Source: Nocardia anaemiae NBRC 100462 | GTDB taxonomy: Bacteria; Actinomycetota; Actinomycetes; Mycobacteriales; Mycobacteriaceae | Assembly: GCF_001612725.1 (NCBI RefSeq) | Contig: NZ_BDAZ01000081.1 | Span: forward strand, 1 to 45,299 | Length of the DNA stretch: 45,299 bases | Reading direction: 5' to 3' | Shown: positions 15,463 through 23,500 of the stretch, one piece after another | Layout: each line of letters begins with the position of its first letter | Position numbering within the stretch: the first letter of the stretch is position 1 | The notes under the pieces: generated by a model | Databases searched by the model: none | Told to the model about the DNA's origin: nothing | Seen by the model: the letters and a program-made list of their open reading frames with translations, nothing else | Made by a program: the position numbers and the translations under genes

Positions 15463-17096
15463 TGTCCGCACTTGCGAGTTACGCCTCCGGCATCGCGGAA
15501 ACCCCGCTGCTCGGCGAAACCATCGGCGATGACTTCGACCGCATGGCGGCCGCCTATGCGGACCGAGAAGCCTTGGTGGACTGTCCATCCGGTCGCCGCT
15601 GGACTTATCGCGAACTCGCGGCCGCGATCGACGCACTGGCCACCGGATTGGCCGAAGGTGGTATCGCCAAGGGCGATCGGGTCGGCATCTGGGCACCGAA
15701 CTGCGCGGAATGGTTCCTCACCCAGTACGCGACCGCGAAACTCGGTGCGATTCTGGTCAATATCAATCCGGCATACCGCACCAGCGAACTGGAATACGTG
15801 CTTCGCCAAGCCGGTGTGCGCATGTTGATCGCCGCGCCGGAATTCAAGACATCGAACTATGTTGCCATGATCGAGCAGGTCCGCCCGAATTGTCCTGGCC
15901 TGGAACAGGTTCTGGTACTCGGCTCGCCCGAATGGGATGCCTTGGCGCAGACCGCTATCGATGCCGATCGGCTGATGGCGATCGCCGCGACACTGTCGAT
16001 GGACGACCCGATCAATATCCAATACACCTCCGGCACAACAGGTTTCCCCAAGGGTGCGACGTTGAGCCACCACAACATCCTCAACAACGGCTACTTCGTC
16101 GGCGAACTCTGCGGCTATACCGAACAGGACCGGATCTGCGTGCCCGTCCCGTTCTACCATTGCTTCGGCATGGTCATGGGCAACCTGGCGAGCACCAGTC
16201 ACGGTGCGGCCGTGGTGATTCCGGCGCCCGCATTCGATCCGGTCGCAACCCTCGATGCGGTCGCCGCGGAGCGCTGCAGCTCGCTCTACGGCGTACCGAC
16301 GATGTTCATCGCCATACTCGCGGAACTGGATTCTGGTAGGGACGTCGACCTGTCCAGCCTGCGCACCGGCATCATGGCCGGTTCACCCTGCCCGGTCGAG
16401 GTGATGAAGCGGGTGATCGATCGCATGGGCATGCGCGAGGTATGCATCTGCTACGGCATGACCGAAACCTCGCCGGTATCCACCCAGACCCGCCGCGACG
16501 ACGGCATCGATCGCCGCACCGCGACGGTCGGGCGGGTCGGCCCTCATCTGGAGGTCAAAATCGTCGACCCCGCAACAGGTTTGACCGTGCCGCGCGGTGA
16601 ACCCGGGGAACTGTGCACCCGCGGCTACTCGGTCATGCTCGGCTACTGGGCCGAGCCCGAGAAGACCGCCGAGGCCATCGATGCCGCCCGCTGGATGCAC
16701 ACCGGCGATATCGGCGTGATGGACGATGACGGATACCTCGCCATCACCGGCCGGATCAAGGACATGGTGATCCGCGGCGGCGAGAACATCTATCCGCGCG
16801 AAATCGAGGAATTCCTCTACACCCACCCGGACATTCTCGACGCCCAGGTGATCGGCGTCCCCGACCCGAAGTACGGCGAAGAGCTGATGGCCTGGATCCG
16901 AATGAAGGACGGCACAACACCGTTGGACGCCGAGACCGTCCGCGCGTTCTGCACCGGCAAGCTCGCCCACTTCAAGATCCCGCGCTACGTGCACATCGTC
17001 GACGAGTTCCCGATGACCGTGACCGGGAAAATCCGCAAAGCCGAAATGCGCGAGCTGGCTGCGCAACTGCTCGCGGCTTCCGACCGCGACGACTGA
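15462..17096 (+). CDS. Acyl-CoA synthetase, FadD-like
   Basis: Fatty-acid or related carboxylate CoA ligase of 544 residues. It has YTSGTTGFPKGATLSHHNI (ATP/AMP binding), CYGMTETSPVSTQT, MHTGDIGVMDDDGY, the hinge GRIKDMVIRGGENIYPREIE and the C-terminal lysine in MTVTGKIRKAEM. The N-terminus (ETPLLGETIGDDFDRMAAAY) resembles the ACSF2/FadD35 group of medium-chain acyl-CoA ligases. The ATG overlaps the previous stop (TGATG), so the two ligases are made together. They might act on two steps or two substrates of one catabolic route. Confidence 0.9.
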   Translation: MSALASYASGIAETPLLGETIGDDFDRMAAAYADREALVDCPSGRRWTYRELAAAIDALATGLAEGGIAKGDRVGIWAPNCAEWFLTQYATAKLGAILVNINPAYRTSELEYVLRQAGVRMLIAAPEFKTSNYVAMIEQVRPNCPGLEQVLVLGSPEWDALAQTAIDADRLMAIAATLSMDDPINIQYTSGTTGFPKGATLSHHNILNNGYFVGELCGYTEQDRICVPVPFYHCFGMVMGNLASTSHGAAVVIPAPAFDPVATLDAVAAERCSSLYGVPTMFIAILAELDSGRDVDLSSLRTGIMAGSPCPVEVMKRVIDRMGMREVCICYGMTETSPVSTQTRRDDGIDRRTATVGRVGPHLEVKIVDPATGLTVPRGEPGELCTRGYSVMLGYWAEPEKTAEAIDAARWMHTGDIGVMDDDGYLAITGRIKDMVIRGGENIYPREIEEFLYTHPDILDAQVIGVPDPKYGEELMAWIRMKDGTTPLDAETVRAFCTGKLAHFKIPRYVHIVDEFPMTVTGKIRKAEMRELAAQLLAASDRDD

Positions 17097-17146
17097 TTTC
17101 GCGCAATTCGGTCATCCGCAACCTGGTTTACCTGGGCGTGGGCCGT

Positions 17147-17169
17147 TTGTCAGGTGACAACGGTAGTGT
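17147..17169 (+). promoter_or_regulatory. Palindrome and -10 element of tex
   Basis: TTGTCA-GG-TGACAA (17147-17160) is a perfect inverted repeat. A TAGTGT hexamer (17164-17169) lies 7 bases before GTG 17177. This spacing suits a leaderless transcript that starts at the GTG, with the palindrome as a -35-region operator. Confidence 0.4.
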
Positions 17170-17176
17170 CTCGGGC

Positions 17177-19639
17177 GTGACGACAGCGCCCGAGATCGCC
17201 AGTTCAGCGACGAACACCGACACGACCGCCGCCGCACCGGCCGCGACCACAGCTCTGGCCAGCGTGGGCCGACGCATCGCCGATGAGCTCGGCGTGCGCG
17301 AGACCCAGGTCCGGGCCGCCGTCGAGCTGCTGGACGCGGGTTCCACGGTGCCCTTCATCGCGCGGTACCGAAAAGAGGTCACCGGTGGCCTCGATGACGC
17401 CCAGCTCCGCCAGCTCGACGAGCGCCTGACCTATCTGCGCGAACTCGACGAGCGCCGCGGCGCGATCATCGAATCCATCAAGGGCCAGGGCAAACTCGAT
17501 GACGCGCTGCTCGGGCAGCTGATGACGGCCGAGACCAAGGCCCGCCTCGAGGACATCTACCTGCCGTACAAGCCGAAGCGGCGCACGAAGGCGCAGATCG
17601 CTCGCGAGGCCGGTCACGAGCCCGTCGCCGATGCGCTGATCGGCGATCCGACCACCGATCCCGCGCAGTACACCGCCGAGCAGCTCGACGGCGCCCGCGC
17701 CATTCTGGTCGAGCGTTTCGCCGAGGATGCCGATCTGGTCGGCGAACTGCGCGAGCTGATGTGGAATCGCGGCCAGGTCCGCTCGAGCGTGCGGCCTGGC
17801 AAGGAGGAGGCGGGCGCGAAGTTCGCCGACTACTTCGAATTCAGCGAGCCTTTCAGCAAGCTGCCCTCGCACCGGATCCTCGCGCTGCTGCGCGGTGAGA
17901 AGGAAGAGATACTGCAGCTGCAGCTCGAGCCGGATACCGAGACTGATTCGTCTGGTCGCTCTGCGGGCTCCGCTCCCGGGGAGCCAGGCGAGCGGTCGAT
18001 CTACGAGGGCCGCATCGCGGTGAAGTTCGATATCGCCGATCGGGGCCGGGCCGCCGACACCTGGCTGCTGGATACGGTGCGCTGGGCGTGGCGCACGAAA
18101 CTGCAAGTAAGCCTTGGCATCGACACCCGCATGCGCCTGCGTCAGGCCGCCGAGAAAGATGCCGTCGAAATCTTCGCCGCGAATCTGCGCGACCTGTTGC
18201 TGGCCGCGCCCGCGGGTACCCGCACCACCATGGGCCTGGATCCGGGGTACCGCACCGGTGTGAAGGTCGCCGTCGTTGATGCCACCGGCAAGGTCGTCGC
18301 GACCGAGGTCATCTACCCGCACAAGCCCCAGGGCCAGACCGAGAAATCCCTGGCCGTACTCGGCGCGCTGGTCGCTCGGTTCGGCGTCGAGCTCATCGCC
18401 ATCGGCAACGGCACCGCCTCGCGCGAGACCGATGCCCTTGCCGCCGAACTGATTTCGCGGATTCCGGAGAACAAGCCGACCAAGATCGTGGTCTCCGAGG
18501 CGGGTGCGTCGGTGTACTCCGCATCGGCGTACGCCTCGCAGGAATTACCGGATATGGACGTCTCGCTGCGCGGCGCGGTATCCATCGCCCGACGCCTGCA
18601 GGACCCGCTGGCCGAGCTGGTGAAGATCGACCCGAAGTCCATCGGCGTCGGTCAGTACCAGCACGACGTCTCCGAAACGCTGCTGGCCCGCTCACTCGGC
18701 GCGGTGGTCGAGGATGCGGTGAACGCGGTCGGTGTCGATGTGAACACCGCATCGGTGCCGCTGCTGTCGCGGGTGTCGGGTATCGCCAATTCGATCGCCG
18801 AAAGCATTGTGGCGCATCGTGACCAGCACGGACCGTTCCGCAGCCGCACCGCGCTGCTCGACGTGCCTCGCCTGGGCCCCAAGGCCTTCGAACAGTGCGC
18901 GGGCTTCCTGCGCATCCGCGGCGGCGACGATCCGCTCGACACCTCCGCCGTGCACCCCGAGGCCTACCCGGTGGTGCGGCGCATCCTGGAATCGACCGGA
19001 CGCGGCATGGCGGAACTGATCGGCAACACCACAGCCTTGCGCTCGCTGCGGCCCGCCGATTTCACCGATGAGAAGTTCGGTATCCCCACCGTCACCGACA
19101 TCATTTCCGAACTCGAGAAGCCGGGTCGCGACCCGCGTCCGGAATTCAAGACCGCCGAATTCGCGGCGGGCGTGGAGAAGGTCGCGGATCTGCGGCCTGG
19201 GATGGTGCTCGAAGGTGTGGTCACCAATGTGGCCGCATTCGGAGCATTCGTCGATGTCGGCGTGCATCAGGACGGACTCGTGCACGTCTCGGCCATGTCG
19301 CACAACTTCGTCAAGGATCCGCGCGAGGTCGTGAAGTCCGGTGATGTCGTCAAGGTGAAGGTGCTCGAGGTCGACGTCGCACGCCAGCGCATCGGACTGT
19401 CGCTGCGGCTGGACGACGAACCGGGCGCCACGACCAAGGGCGACGGTGGTCGTGGCCGTGGCCAGAGTGGCCGGGGCGGGCAGGATCGCGGCGGACAGCG
19501 GCAGAATGGTCAGGGTAGGCAGCAGGGCCAGGGCCGACAGCAGAATCAGGGCCGCAACCAGGGCAACCAGCGGCGCAACGCTCCCGCACCGAGCGGTTCG
19601 ATGGCGGATGCGCTGCGGCGGGCGGGTTTCGGCCAGTAG
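17177..19639 (+). CDS. tex: Tex-family S1 RNA-binding transcription accessory protein
   Basis: Cytoplasmic nucleic-acid-binding protein of the Tex/YhgF family, linked to transcription elongation and RNA handling. Visible parts are the N-terminal helical region with VPFIARYRKEVTGGLDDAQL, the YqgF/RNase H-like core with TTMGLDPGYRTGVKVAVVD, helix-hairpin-helix elements near SRVSGIANSIAESIV, and an S1 domain GMVLEGVVTNVAAFGAFVDV. A Gln/Gly/Arg-rich tail of about 60 residues follows. A short Ser/Gly/Pro-rich insertion occurs at 17937-17999. GTG 17138 would add 13 residues; I prefer 17177 because of the promoter-like spacing. Confidence 0.92.
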   Translation: MTTAPEIASSATNTDTTAAAPAATTALASVGRRIADELGVRETQVRAAVELLDAGSTVPFIARYRKEVTGGLDDAQLRQLDERLTYLRELDERRGAIIESIKGQGKLDDALLGQLMTAETKARLEDIYLPYKPKRRTKAQIAREAGHEPVADALIGDPTTDPAQYTAEQLDGARAILVERFAEDADLVGELRELMWNRGQVRSSVRPGKEEAGAKFADYFEFSEPFSKLPSHRILALLRGEKEEILQLQLEPDTETDSSGRSAGSAPGEPGERSIYEGRIAVKFDIADRGRAADTWLLDTVRWAWRTKLQVSLGIDTRMRLRQAAEKDAVEIFAANLRDLLLAAPAGTRTTMGLDPGYRTGVKVAVVDATGKVVATEVIYPHKPQGQTEKSLAVLGALVARFGVELIAIGNGTASRETDALAAELISRIPENKPTKIVVSEAGASVYSASAYASQELPDMDVSLRGAVSIARRLQDPLAELVKIDPKSIGVGQYQHDVSETLLARSLGAVVEDAVNAVGVDVNTASVPLLSRVSGIANSIAESIVAHRDQHGPFRSRTALLDVPRLGPKAFEQCAGFLRIRGGDDPLDTSAVHPEAYPVVRRILESTGRGMAELIGNTTALRSLRPADFTDEKFGIPTVTDIISELEKPGRDPRPEFKTAEFAAGVEKVADLRPGMVLEGVVTNVAAFGAFVDVGVHQDGLVHVSAMSHNFVKDPREVVKSGDVVKVKVLEVDVARQRIGLSLRLDDEPGATTKGDGGRGRGQSGRGGQDRGGQRQNGQGRQQGQGRQQNQGRNQGNQRRNAPAPSGSMADALRRAGFGQ

Positions 19640-19669
19640 GACGATACGGGCGGAGGTATGTAGGCGGCC

Positions 19670-20572
19670 ATGCGACGGTGGCTCGAAGACGATGTGATCG
19701 GACACGGCCGCCTTCCGCTGCTGTGCTTCCTCCTCGGTTTCATCGTCGGCTTCCTGCTGATCCGGCTCAGTGTCCGCTTGATCCGCAAGCAAGTCCGCTG
19801 GTGGCCGGGCAATGTGCGCTCCGGCGGTGTGCACATTCACCACATGGTGTTCGGGGTCATCCTGGTGCTGCTGTCCGGCATCGGGATGGTCACCATGTAC
19901 CAGAGCGCCACCACACTCACCGCGAGCCTGCTGGCCGCCGCCTTCGGTGTCGGCGCGGCCTTGACCCTCGATGAATTCGCGCTGATCTTCTACCTGCGCG
20001 ATGTGTACTGGGAGGAGCAGGGCCGCACCTCGGTGGACGCGGTCTTCGTCGCGCTGGCGGTCACTGGGCTGCTGCTACTCGGTTTCCACCCGCTGTGGTT
20101 ATTGGATATCAACGACTTCCGTCGGGACCCCAGCACCGAAGTCCGCATCTTCATCGTCGGCTTCGCGGTGGTGAACCTGGGGCTGGCGGCCATCGTCATT
20201 GCCAAGGGCAAGATCTGGACCGGCCTGTTCGGGATGTTCTTCCTGCCCCTACTCGTGGTCGGCGCATTCCGACTGAGCCGACCCGGCGCACCATGGGCAC
20301 GTTGGCGTTACCCAGGCAGGCGACGGCTCATGTATCGGGCGATAGTCCGCGAACGCCGCTACCGACGACCGGTAATCCGCGCCAAGATCTTCGTACAAGA
20401 CCTCGTCGCCGGAAAACCCGACGTCGTCCACGTCCGCGAGGCCGCGGAGGCCGAATTGGCCCGCACCGTGGTCCCCGCCCCACCGGCCCCCAGCCACTGG
20501 CACCTCCCCTCGGCCTCCGCCCCCACCCACTGGCACCTCCCCTCTGCCTCCGACCACTCCCACCGCGACTGA
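19670..20572 (+). CDS. Multi-pass membrane protein with His-rich tail
   Basis: I recognise no named function. The 300-residue protein has about six transmembrane segments in residues 15-205. These include LLCFLLGFIVGFLLIRL, the stretch HHMVFGVILVLLSGIGMV and a late pair near LFGMFFLPLLVVGAF. A conserved-looking HIHHMVFG block lies at the membrane edge. The basic part RWRYPGRRRLMYRAIVRERR lies in the cytoplasmic C-terminal region. The last 27 residues repeat HWHLPSA twice and end HSHRD, a possible metal-binding tail. The gene follows tex by 30 bases and may share its transcript. Confidence 0.75.
   Translation: MRRWLEDDVIGHGRLPLLCFLLGFIVGFLLIRLSVRLIRKQVRWWPGNVRSGGVHIHHMVFGVILVLLSGIGMVTMYQSATTLTASLLAAAFGVGAALTLDEFALIFYLRDVYWEEQGRTSVDAVFVALAVTGLLLLGFHPLWLLDINDFRRDPSTEVRIFIVGFAVVNLGLAAIVIAKGKIWTGLFGMFFLPLLVVGAFRLSRPGAPWARWRYPGRRRLMYRAIVRERRYRRPVIRAKIFVQDLVAGKPDVVHVREAAEAELARTVVPAPPAPSHWHLPSASAPTHWHLPSASDHSHRD
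20494..20559 (+). repeat. Two-copy 33-bp direct repeat in a gene end
   Basis: CCACTGGCACCTCCCCTC begins at 20494 and again at 20527. The two units differ at very few bases and each encodes 11 residues containing HWHLPSAS. The unit is in frame, so the copy number sets the number of His-rich motifs. Confidence 0.7.
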
Positions 20573-20603
20573 CCCTCGCGCCTACTCAACCGCGCCAGCG
20601 CCA

Positions 20604-20641
20604 GCCCCAGAGCGTCCCGGGCTCCGAGAATGCTCTGGGGC
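20604..20641. terminator. Bidirectional terminator between convergent genes
   Basis: GCCCCAGAGC (20604-20613) pairs perfectly with GCTCTGGGGC (20632-20641) around an 18-base loop. It lies between the convergent membrane-protein and sigma-factor genes. There is no T-run on either side. Confidence 0.65.
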
Positions 20642-20680
20642 AGGATCGCTCTCGCGTTTGCCTGCACGGTTGCACGGTGA

Positions 20681-21553
20681 TCAAGCGTCGAGGACTGCCT
20701 GGGGGAGGCGGGATGGGTCGGAGAGCAGGTCGATGGCGGCGATTTTGGCGTCGACGATGGTGAAGGCGATCAGTGAGACCGTCCTGCCATTGGCGGTGTT
20801 GAGTAGGGCGGGTGCGCCGTTGACCAGAACATGTTGCGAAGCAAAGGCATTGGCGGCGCGCTGGAAGGCGTCGAGTTGACCGGCCACCGTTGCGGAACCG
20901 TGCAGTACGCGCATGCCGCCGGGGAAGCTGGCTCCGGCGTCGGCACGCAGCACCACGTCGGGGTCGAGAATGGCTAGCAGCGCGTCGAATTCACCGCTGC
21001 GGGCCGCCGCGAGGAAGGCATCGACCACCCGACGTTGGCGCGGCAGATCCCGGTCGGGACGCGGCGCTTCACGCTGAACCCGGCGGCGGGCGCGGCTGGC
21101 CATCATCTTGGCCGCGGCCGCGGATTTGCCGATGATCGGGCCGATCTGGTCGAACGGCACCGCGAACATATCGTGCAGTACGAAGGTCACGCGCTCGACG
21201 GGATTCAGCGCGTCCAGCACGACGAGCAGCGCCAGCCCGACCGAATCCGCGAGTAGCGCTTGCTGTTCCGGCTGCGTCGCGTCATCGGCGGTGATGATCG
21301 GGTCGGGCAGATAGGCCTCTTCGCGGCGGGACTTGCGCGACCGCAACATATCCAGGCAGACCCGACCCACGGTCGTGGTCAGCCAACCGCCGAGATTATC
21401 GATGTCGGTGCTGTCCACCCCGGCCAGCCGCAACCAGGCCTCCTGCACCGCATCGTCGGCTTCATTCAGCGAACCGAGCATGCGATAGGCCACCGCGACC
21501 AAGTGCGCCCGATGCGCCGTGAATCGGTCTGCCAAAGAATCGTCTTCGCTCAC
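20681..21553 (-). CDS. ECF41-type RNA polymerase sigma factor (SigJ-like)
   Basis: Extracytoplasmic-function sigma factor of 290 residues with a fused C-terminal SnoaL-like domain, which in this group replaces a separate anti-sigma factor. Region 2 covers about 9-75 (LVAVAYRMLGSLNEADDAVQEAWLR is split across it), region 4 about 110-165, and SnoaL about 175-285. Family motifs are altered: YLPDP for the usual WLPEP, DAGAS where DGGGK is expected, and DPSRL for NPDKL. The GTG start has a GAGGAGA ribosome site. A promoter of the ECF41 class lies in front of it, so it probably drives itself. Confidence 0.92.
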   Translation of the reverse strand: MSEDDSLADRFTAHRAHLVAVAYRMLGSLNEADDAVQEAWLRLAGVDSTDIDNLGGWLTTTVGRVCLDMLRSRKSRREEAYLPDPIITADDATQPEQQALLADSVGLALLVVLDALNPVERVTFVLHDMFAVPFDQIGPIIGKSAAAAKMMASRARRRVQREAPRPDRDLPRQRRVVDAFLAAARSGEFDALLAILDPDVVLRADAGASFPGGMRVLHGSATVAGQLDAFQRAANAFASQHVLVNGAPALLNTANGRTVSLIAFTIVDAKIAAIDLLSDPSRLPQAVLDA

Positions 21554-21583
21554 AGGGATCTCCTCGAGGTTGCTCGAAGAGAT

Positions 21584-21610
21584 GACGGAACCGCGGCCGT
21601 GAGTGTGACA
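21584..21610 (-). promoter_or_regulatory. ECF41-class promoter in front of its own sigma gene
   Basis: On the minus strand TGTCACA (21610-21604) and CGTC (21587-21584) are separated by exactly 16 bases. The ECF41 target motif as I recall it is TGTCACA-n16-CGTC. The start codon at 21553 lies 30 bases downstream, leaving a short leader with a good ribosome site. Confidence 0.7.
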
Positions 21611-21648
21611 ACCCGTTACCTTGTCGGGCCGCCATCCGTCACACAGTT

Positions 21649-22026
21649 ATGAACCTACGAAAGACATCCCGCGTGGCCTACCTCGGCGCCACCGGAATCG
21701 TGCTGGCCGAAACCGCCGTCGGGTCCTACTGGGATCTCGCGCGAATCTCCTACGTGCGCGAGGTTTTCCAGCGACTCGAATACCCGATGTACTTCGCCAC
21801 CATCATGGGCATCGCCAAGGCCGCCGCGGTCGCCGCGATCGTCACGCCGGGCTTCCCGCGCGCCGAGGAATGGGCGTACGCGGGCCTGACCTTCGTCTAC
21901 GGTGGCGCGGCCGCGTCCCATATCGCCGTCGGCGACAAGCCGAATGCCTGGCTCGGACCGCTGGGTTTCGCCGGGCTCACCCTCGCGTCGTGGGCCCTGC
22001 GCCCGGCCAGAGCGGTTGCGGTCTGA
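21649..22026 (+). CDS. DoxX-like small membrane protein
   Basis: Four-helix membrane protein of 125 residues similar to the DoxX_2 group. Visible blocks are VAYLGATGIVLAETAVGSYW, a charged loop with YVREVFQRLEYPMYF, then IMGIAKAAAVAAIV, EWAYAGLTFVYGGAAASHIA and GFAGLTLASWALR. The PMYF and GIAKAAA features are typical. Exact function is unknown; relatives are linked to redox or membrane-stress genes. It is divergent from the ECF41 sigma gene, whose targets often include small oxidoreductase-like or DoxX-like genes, but no ECF41 motif is visible on its own strand. There is no clear ribosome site. Confidence 0.85.
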   Translation: MNLRKTSRVAYLGATGIVLAETAVGSYWDLARISYVREVFQRLEYPMYFATIMGIAKAAAVAAIVTPGFPRAEEWAYAGLTFVYGGAAASHIAVGDKPNAWLGPLGFAGLTLASWALRPARAVAV

Positions 22027-22134
22027 CGGGAGAGGAACCGATCATGGAAAACACCCGTCGGGTTCAGTGCACCGGAGAACGACCGCCTCGCGGCCGCCGT
22101 GCACCGCGCGGCCACCCGATGAACCGGGCCCGAT

Positions 22135-22164
22135 TTTTCCCGCGACCCGCCGATCTGGCACAAT
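22135..22164 (+). promoter_or_regulatory. Putative rplS promoter
   Basis: TTTTCC (22135-22140), an 18-base spacer and CACAAT (22159-22164) form a plausible housekeeping promoter. The -10 surroundings TCTGGCACAATG nearly match those before rpsP. It gives a leader of roughly 110 bases. Confidence 0.45.
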
Positions 22165-22178
22165 GCACAGGTTGCCCT

Positions 22179-22204
22179 GGGTGCATTAGGCCCACGGAGC
22201 ACCC
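22179..22204 (+). promoter_or_regulatory. Hairpin in the rplS leader
   Basis: GGGTGC (22179-22184) pairs with GCACCC (22199-22204) over a 14-base loop. The word CGGAGC occurs at the 3' arm (22195) and again at 22211. The leader is long enough for feedback control by L19, but I can show only the stem. Confidence 0.35.
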
Positions 22205-22281
22205 CTTATTCGGAGCATGAACCGGTCGAGCACGCCAGTGCCGCCAGGGTCCTCTGCTCGCGCGAACATCAGAAGGATGAA

Positions 22282-22623
22282 ATGAACACCCTTGACTTCG
22301 TCGACGAAAAGTCGCTGCGCAGCGACGTCCCCGACTTCCGTCCGGGCGACACGCTCAACGTGCACGTGAAGGTCATCGAAGGCTCGAAGGAGCGCATCCA
22401 GGTCTTCAAGGGCGTCGTGATCCGGCGTCAGGGTGGCGGCATCCGCGAGACCTTCACCGTCCGCAAGGTGTCGTTCGGTGTCGGCGTGGAGCGCACCTTC
22501 CCGGTGCACAGCCCCAACATCGACCACATCGATGTCGTGACCCGCGGTGATGTCCGCCGTGCCAAGCTGTACTACCTGCGCGATCTGCGCGGCAAGGCCG
22601 CCAAGATCAAGGAAAAGCGCTGA
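22282..22623 (+). CDS. rplS: 50S ribosomal protein L19
   Basis: Large-subunit protein at the interface of the two ribosomal subunits. The signature VERTFPVHSPNID (about residues 74-86) and the opening with DFRPGDTLNVHVKVIEGSK identify it. The length of 113 residues is normal. ATG 22282 follows AGAAGGATGAA. It has its own promoter and leader and a strong hairpin after it, so it is a single transcript here, separate from the rpsP-trmD set with which it is grouped in many bacteria. Confidence 0.98.
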   Translation: MNTLDFVDEKSLRSDVPDFRPGDTLNVHVKVIEGSKERIQVFKGVVIRRQGGGIRETFTVRKVSFGVGVERTFPVHSPNIDHIDVVTRGDVRRAKLYYLRDLRGKAAKIKEKR

Positions 22624-22662
22624 GGTAGTCAGCGGTACCGCTCGGCGCGAAAGTTCTTCAGC

Positions 22663-22699
22663 TAGCCCGGCATCGGACGTCAGTCTTGGTGCCGGGCTA
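22663..22699 (+). terminator. rplS terminator overlapping the lepB promoter
   Basis: TAGCCCGGCA (22663-22672) pairs perfectly with TGCCGGGCTA (22690-22699) around a 17-base loop. The last bases of the 3' arm are also the first of a TAATCT hexamer (22698-22703) that lies 7 bases before the lepB GTG. Confidence 0.7.
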
Positions 22700-22710
22700 A
22701 TCTGTTCGGC

Positions 22711-23475
22711 GTGGCAGACGAAAGTGGGTCGATGACGGTCTCCGATTCGGACGACGAGGGTGTGAGCCGCCGCTCACGGCGCTCGAAGCGCAAGCAGCGC
22801 CCCTTCTGGCAGGAACTGCCGGTCCTCATTGTCATCGCCGCGGTCATCGCGGCACTTATGGTCAGTTTTGTCGGGCGCCCGTACGTCATTCCGTCCCAGT
22901 CGATGGAAGAGACGCTGCTCATCGGCGACCGCATCTATGTCGAGAAGCCGAGCTACTACTGGGGCGAGCCGCAGCCCGGTGACGTTGTGGTGTTCGTCGG
23001 CCCACCGTCCTGGAATACCCGCTACCAGTCGATCCGGTCCAGCAATGTCGTGGTGCGCGGCGTGCAGAACTTCTTCTCCTTCTTCGGGCTCGTCCCGCCG
23101 GATGAGAACGATCTGGTGAAGCGGGTGATCGCTGTCGGCGGCCAGACCGTGCAGTGCTGCGACGCGCAGGGGCGGGTCATGGTCGATGGCAAGCCGTTGG
23201 ACGAGCCGTATGTCCTGAACGACTACCCGTGGTACCCGGGTCAGCAGAACGCGAGCTACCCGGCGGGCCGAGTATTCGGCCCGGTCAAGGTGCCCGAGGG
23301 CAACCTGTGGGTGATGGGCGACAACCGCAACCAGTCCGCCGACTCACGCGCCCATGTCAGCGATAACCTGCAGGGCACCGTCCCGATCGACAATGTGCGC
23401 GGCAAAACCGTCTTCAAGATCTGGCCGCCCACCCGGATCGGTCCGGTGAAAGCACAGGATCCCCAGACGAATTGA
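22711..23475 (+). CDS. lepB: Signal peptidase I
   Basis: Membrane-bound protease that removes signal peptides from exported proteins. A basic cytoplasmic N-terminus (SRRSRRSKRKQR) is followed by one membrane segment, LPVLIVIAAVIAALMVSFV. The catalytic serine is Ser64 in IPSQSMEETL and the general-base lysine is Lys137 in DLVKRVIAVGG. The box VMGDNRNQSADSR is also present. There is no ribosome site; a TAATCT -10 ends 7 bases before the GTG, so the mRNA is probably leaderless. rnhB follows after 25 bases. Confidence 0.96.
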   Translation: MADESGSMTVSDSDDEGVSRRSRRSKRKQRPFWQELPVLIVIAAVIAALMVSFVGRPYVIPSQSMEETLLIGDRIYVEKPSYYWGEPQPGDVVVFVGPPSWNTRYQSIRSSNVVVRGVQNFFSFFGLVPPDENDLVKRVIAVGGQTVQCCDAQGRVMVDGKPLDEPYVLNDYPWYPGQQNASYPAGRVFGPVKVPEGNLWVMGDNRNQSADSRAHVSDNLQGTVPIDNVRGKTVFKIWPPTRIGPVKAQDPQTN

Positions 23476-23500
23476 TCGGCGCGGGCCGCGGGATAATTGG

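Noticed and set aside
22044..22220. A 58-codon frame with a plausible ribosome site just after the DoxX-like gene
   Set aside because: It runs through the rplS promoter and leader hairpin, is Arg/Pro-rich and lacks any family resemblance. A second frame there reads ENDRLAAAVHRAATR but has no start codon. Neither is convincing.
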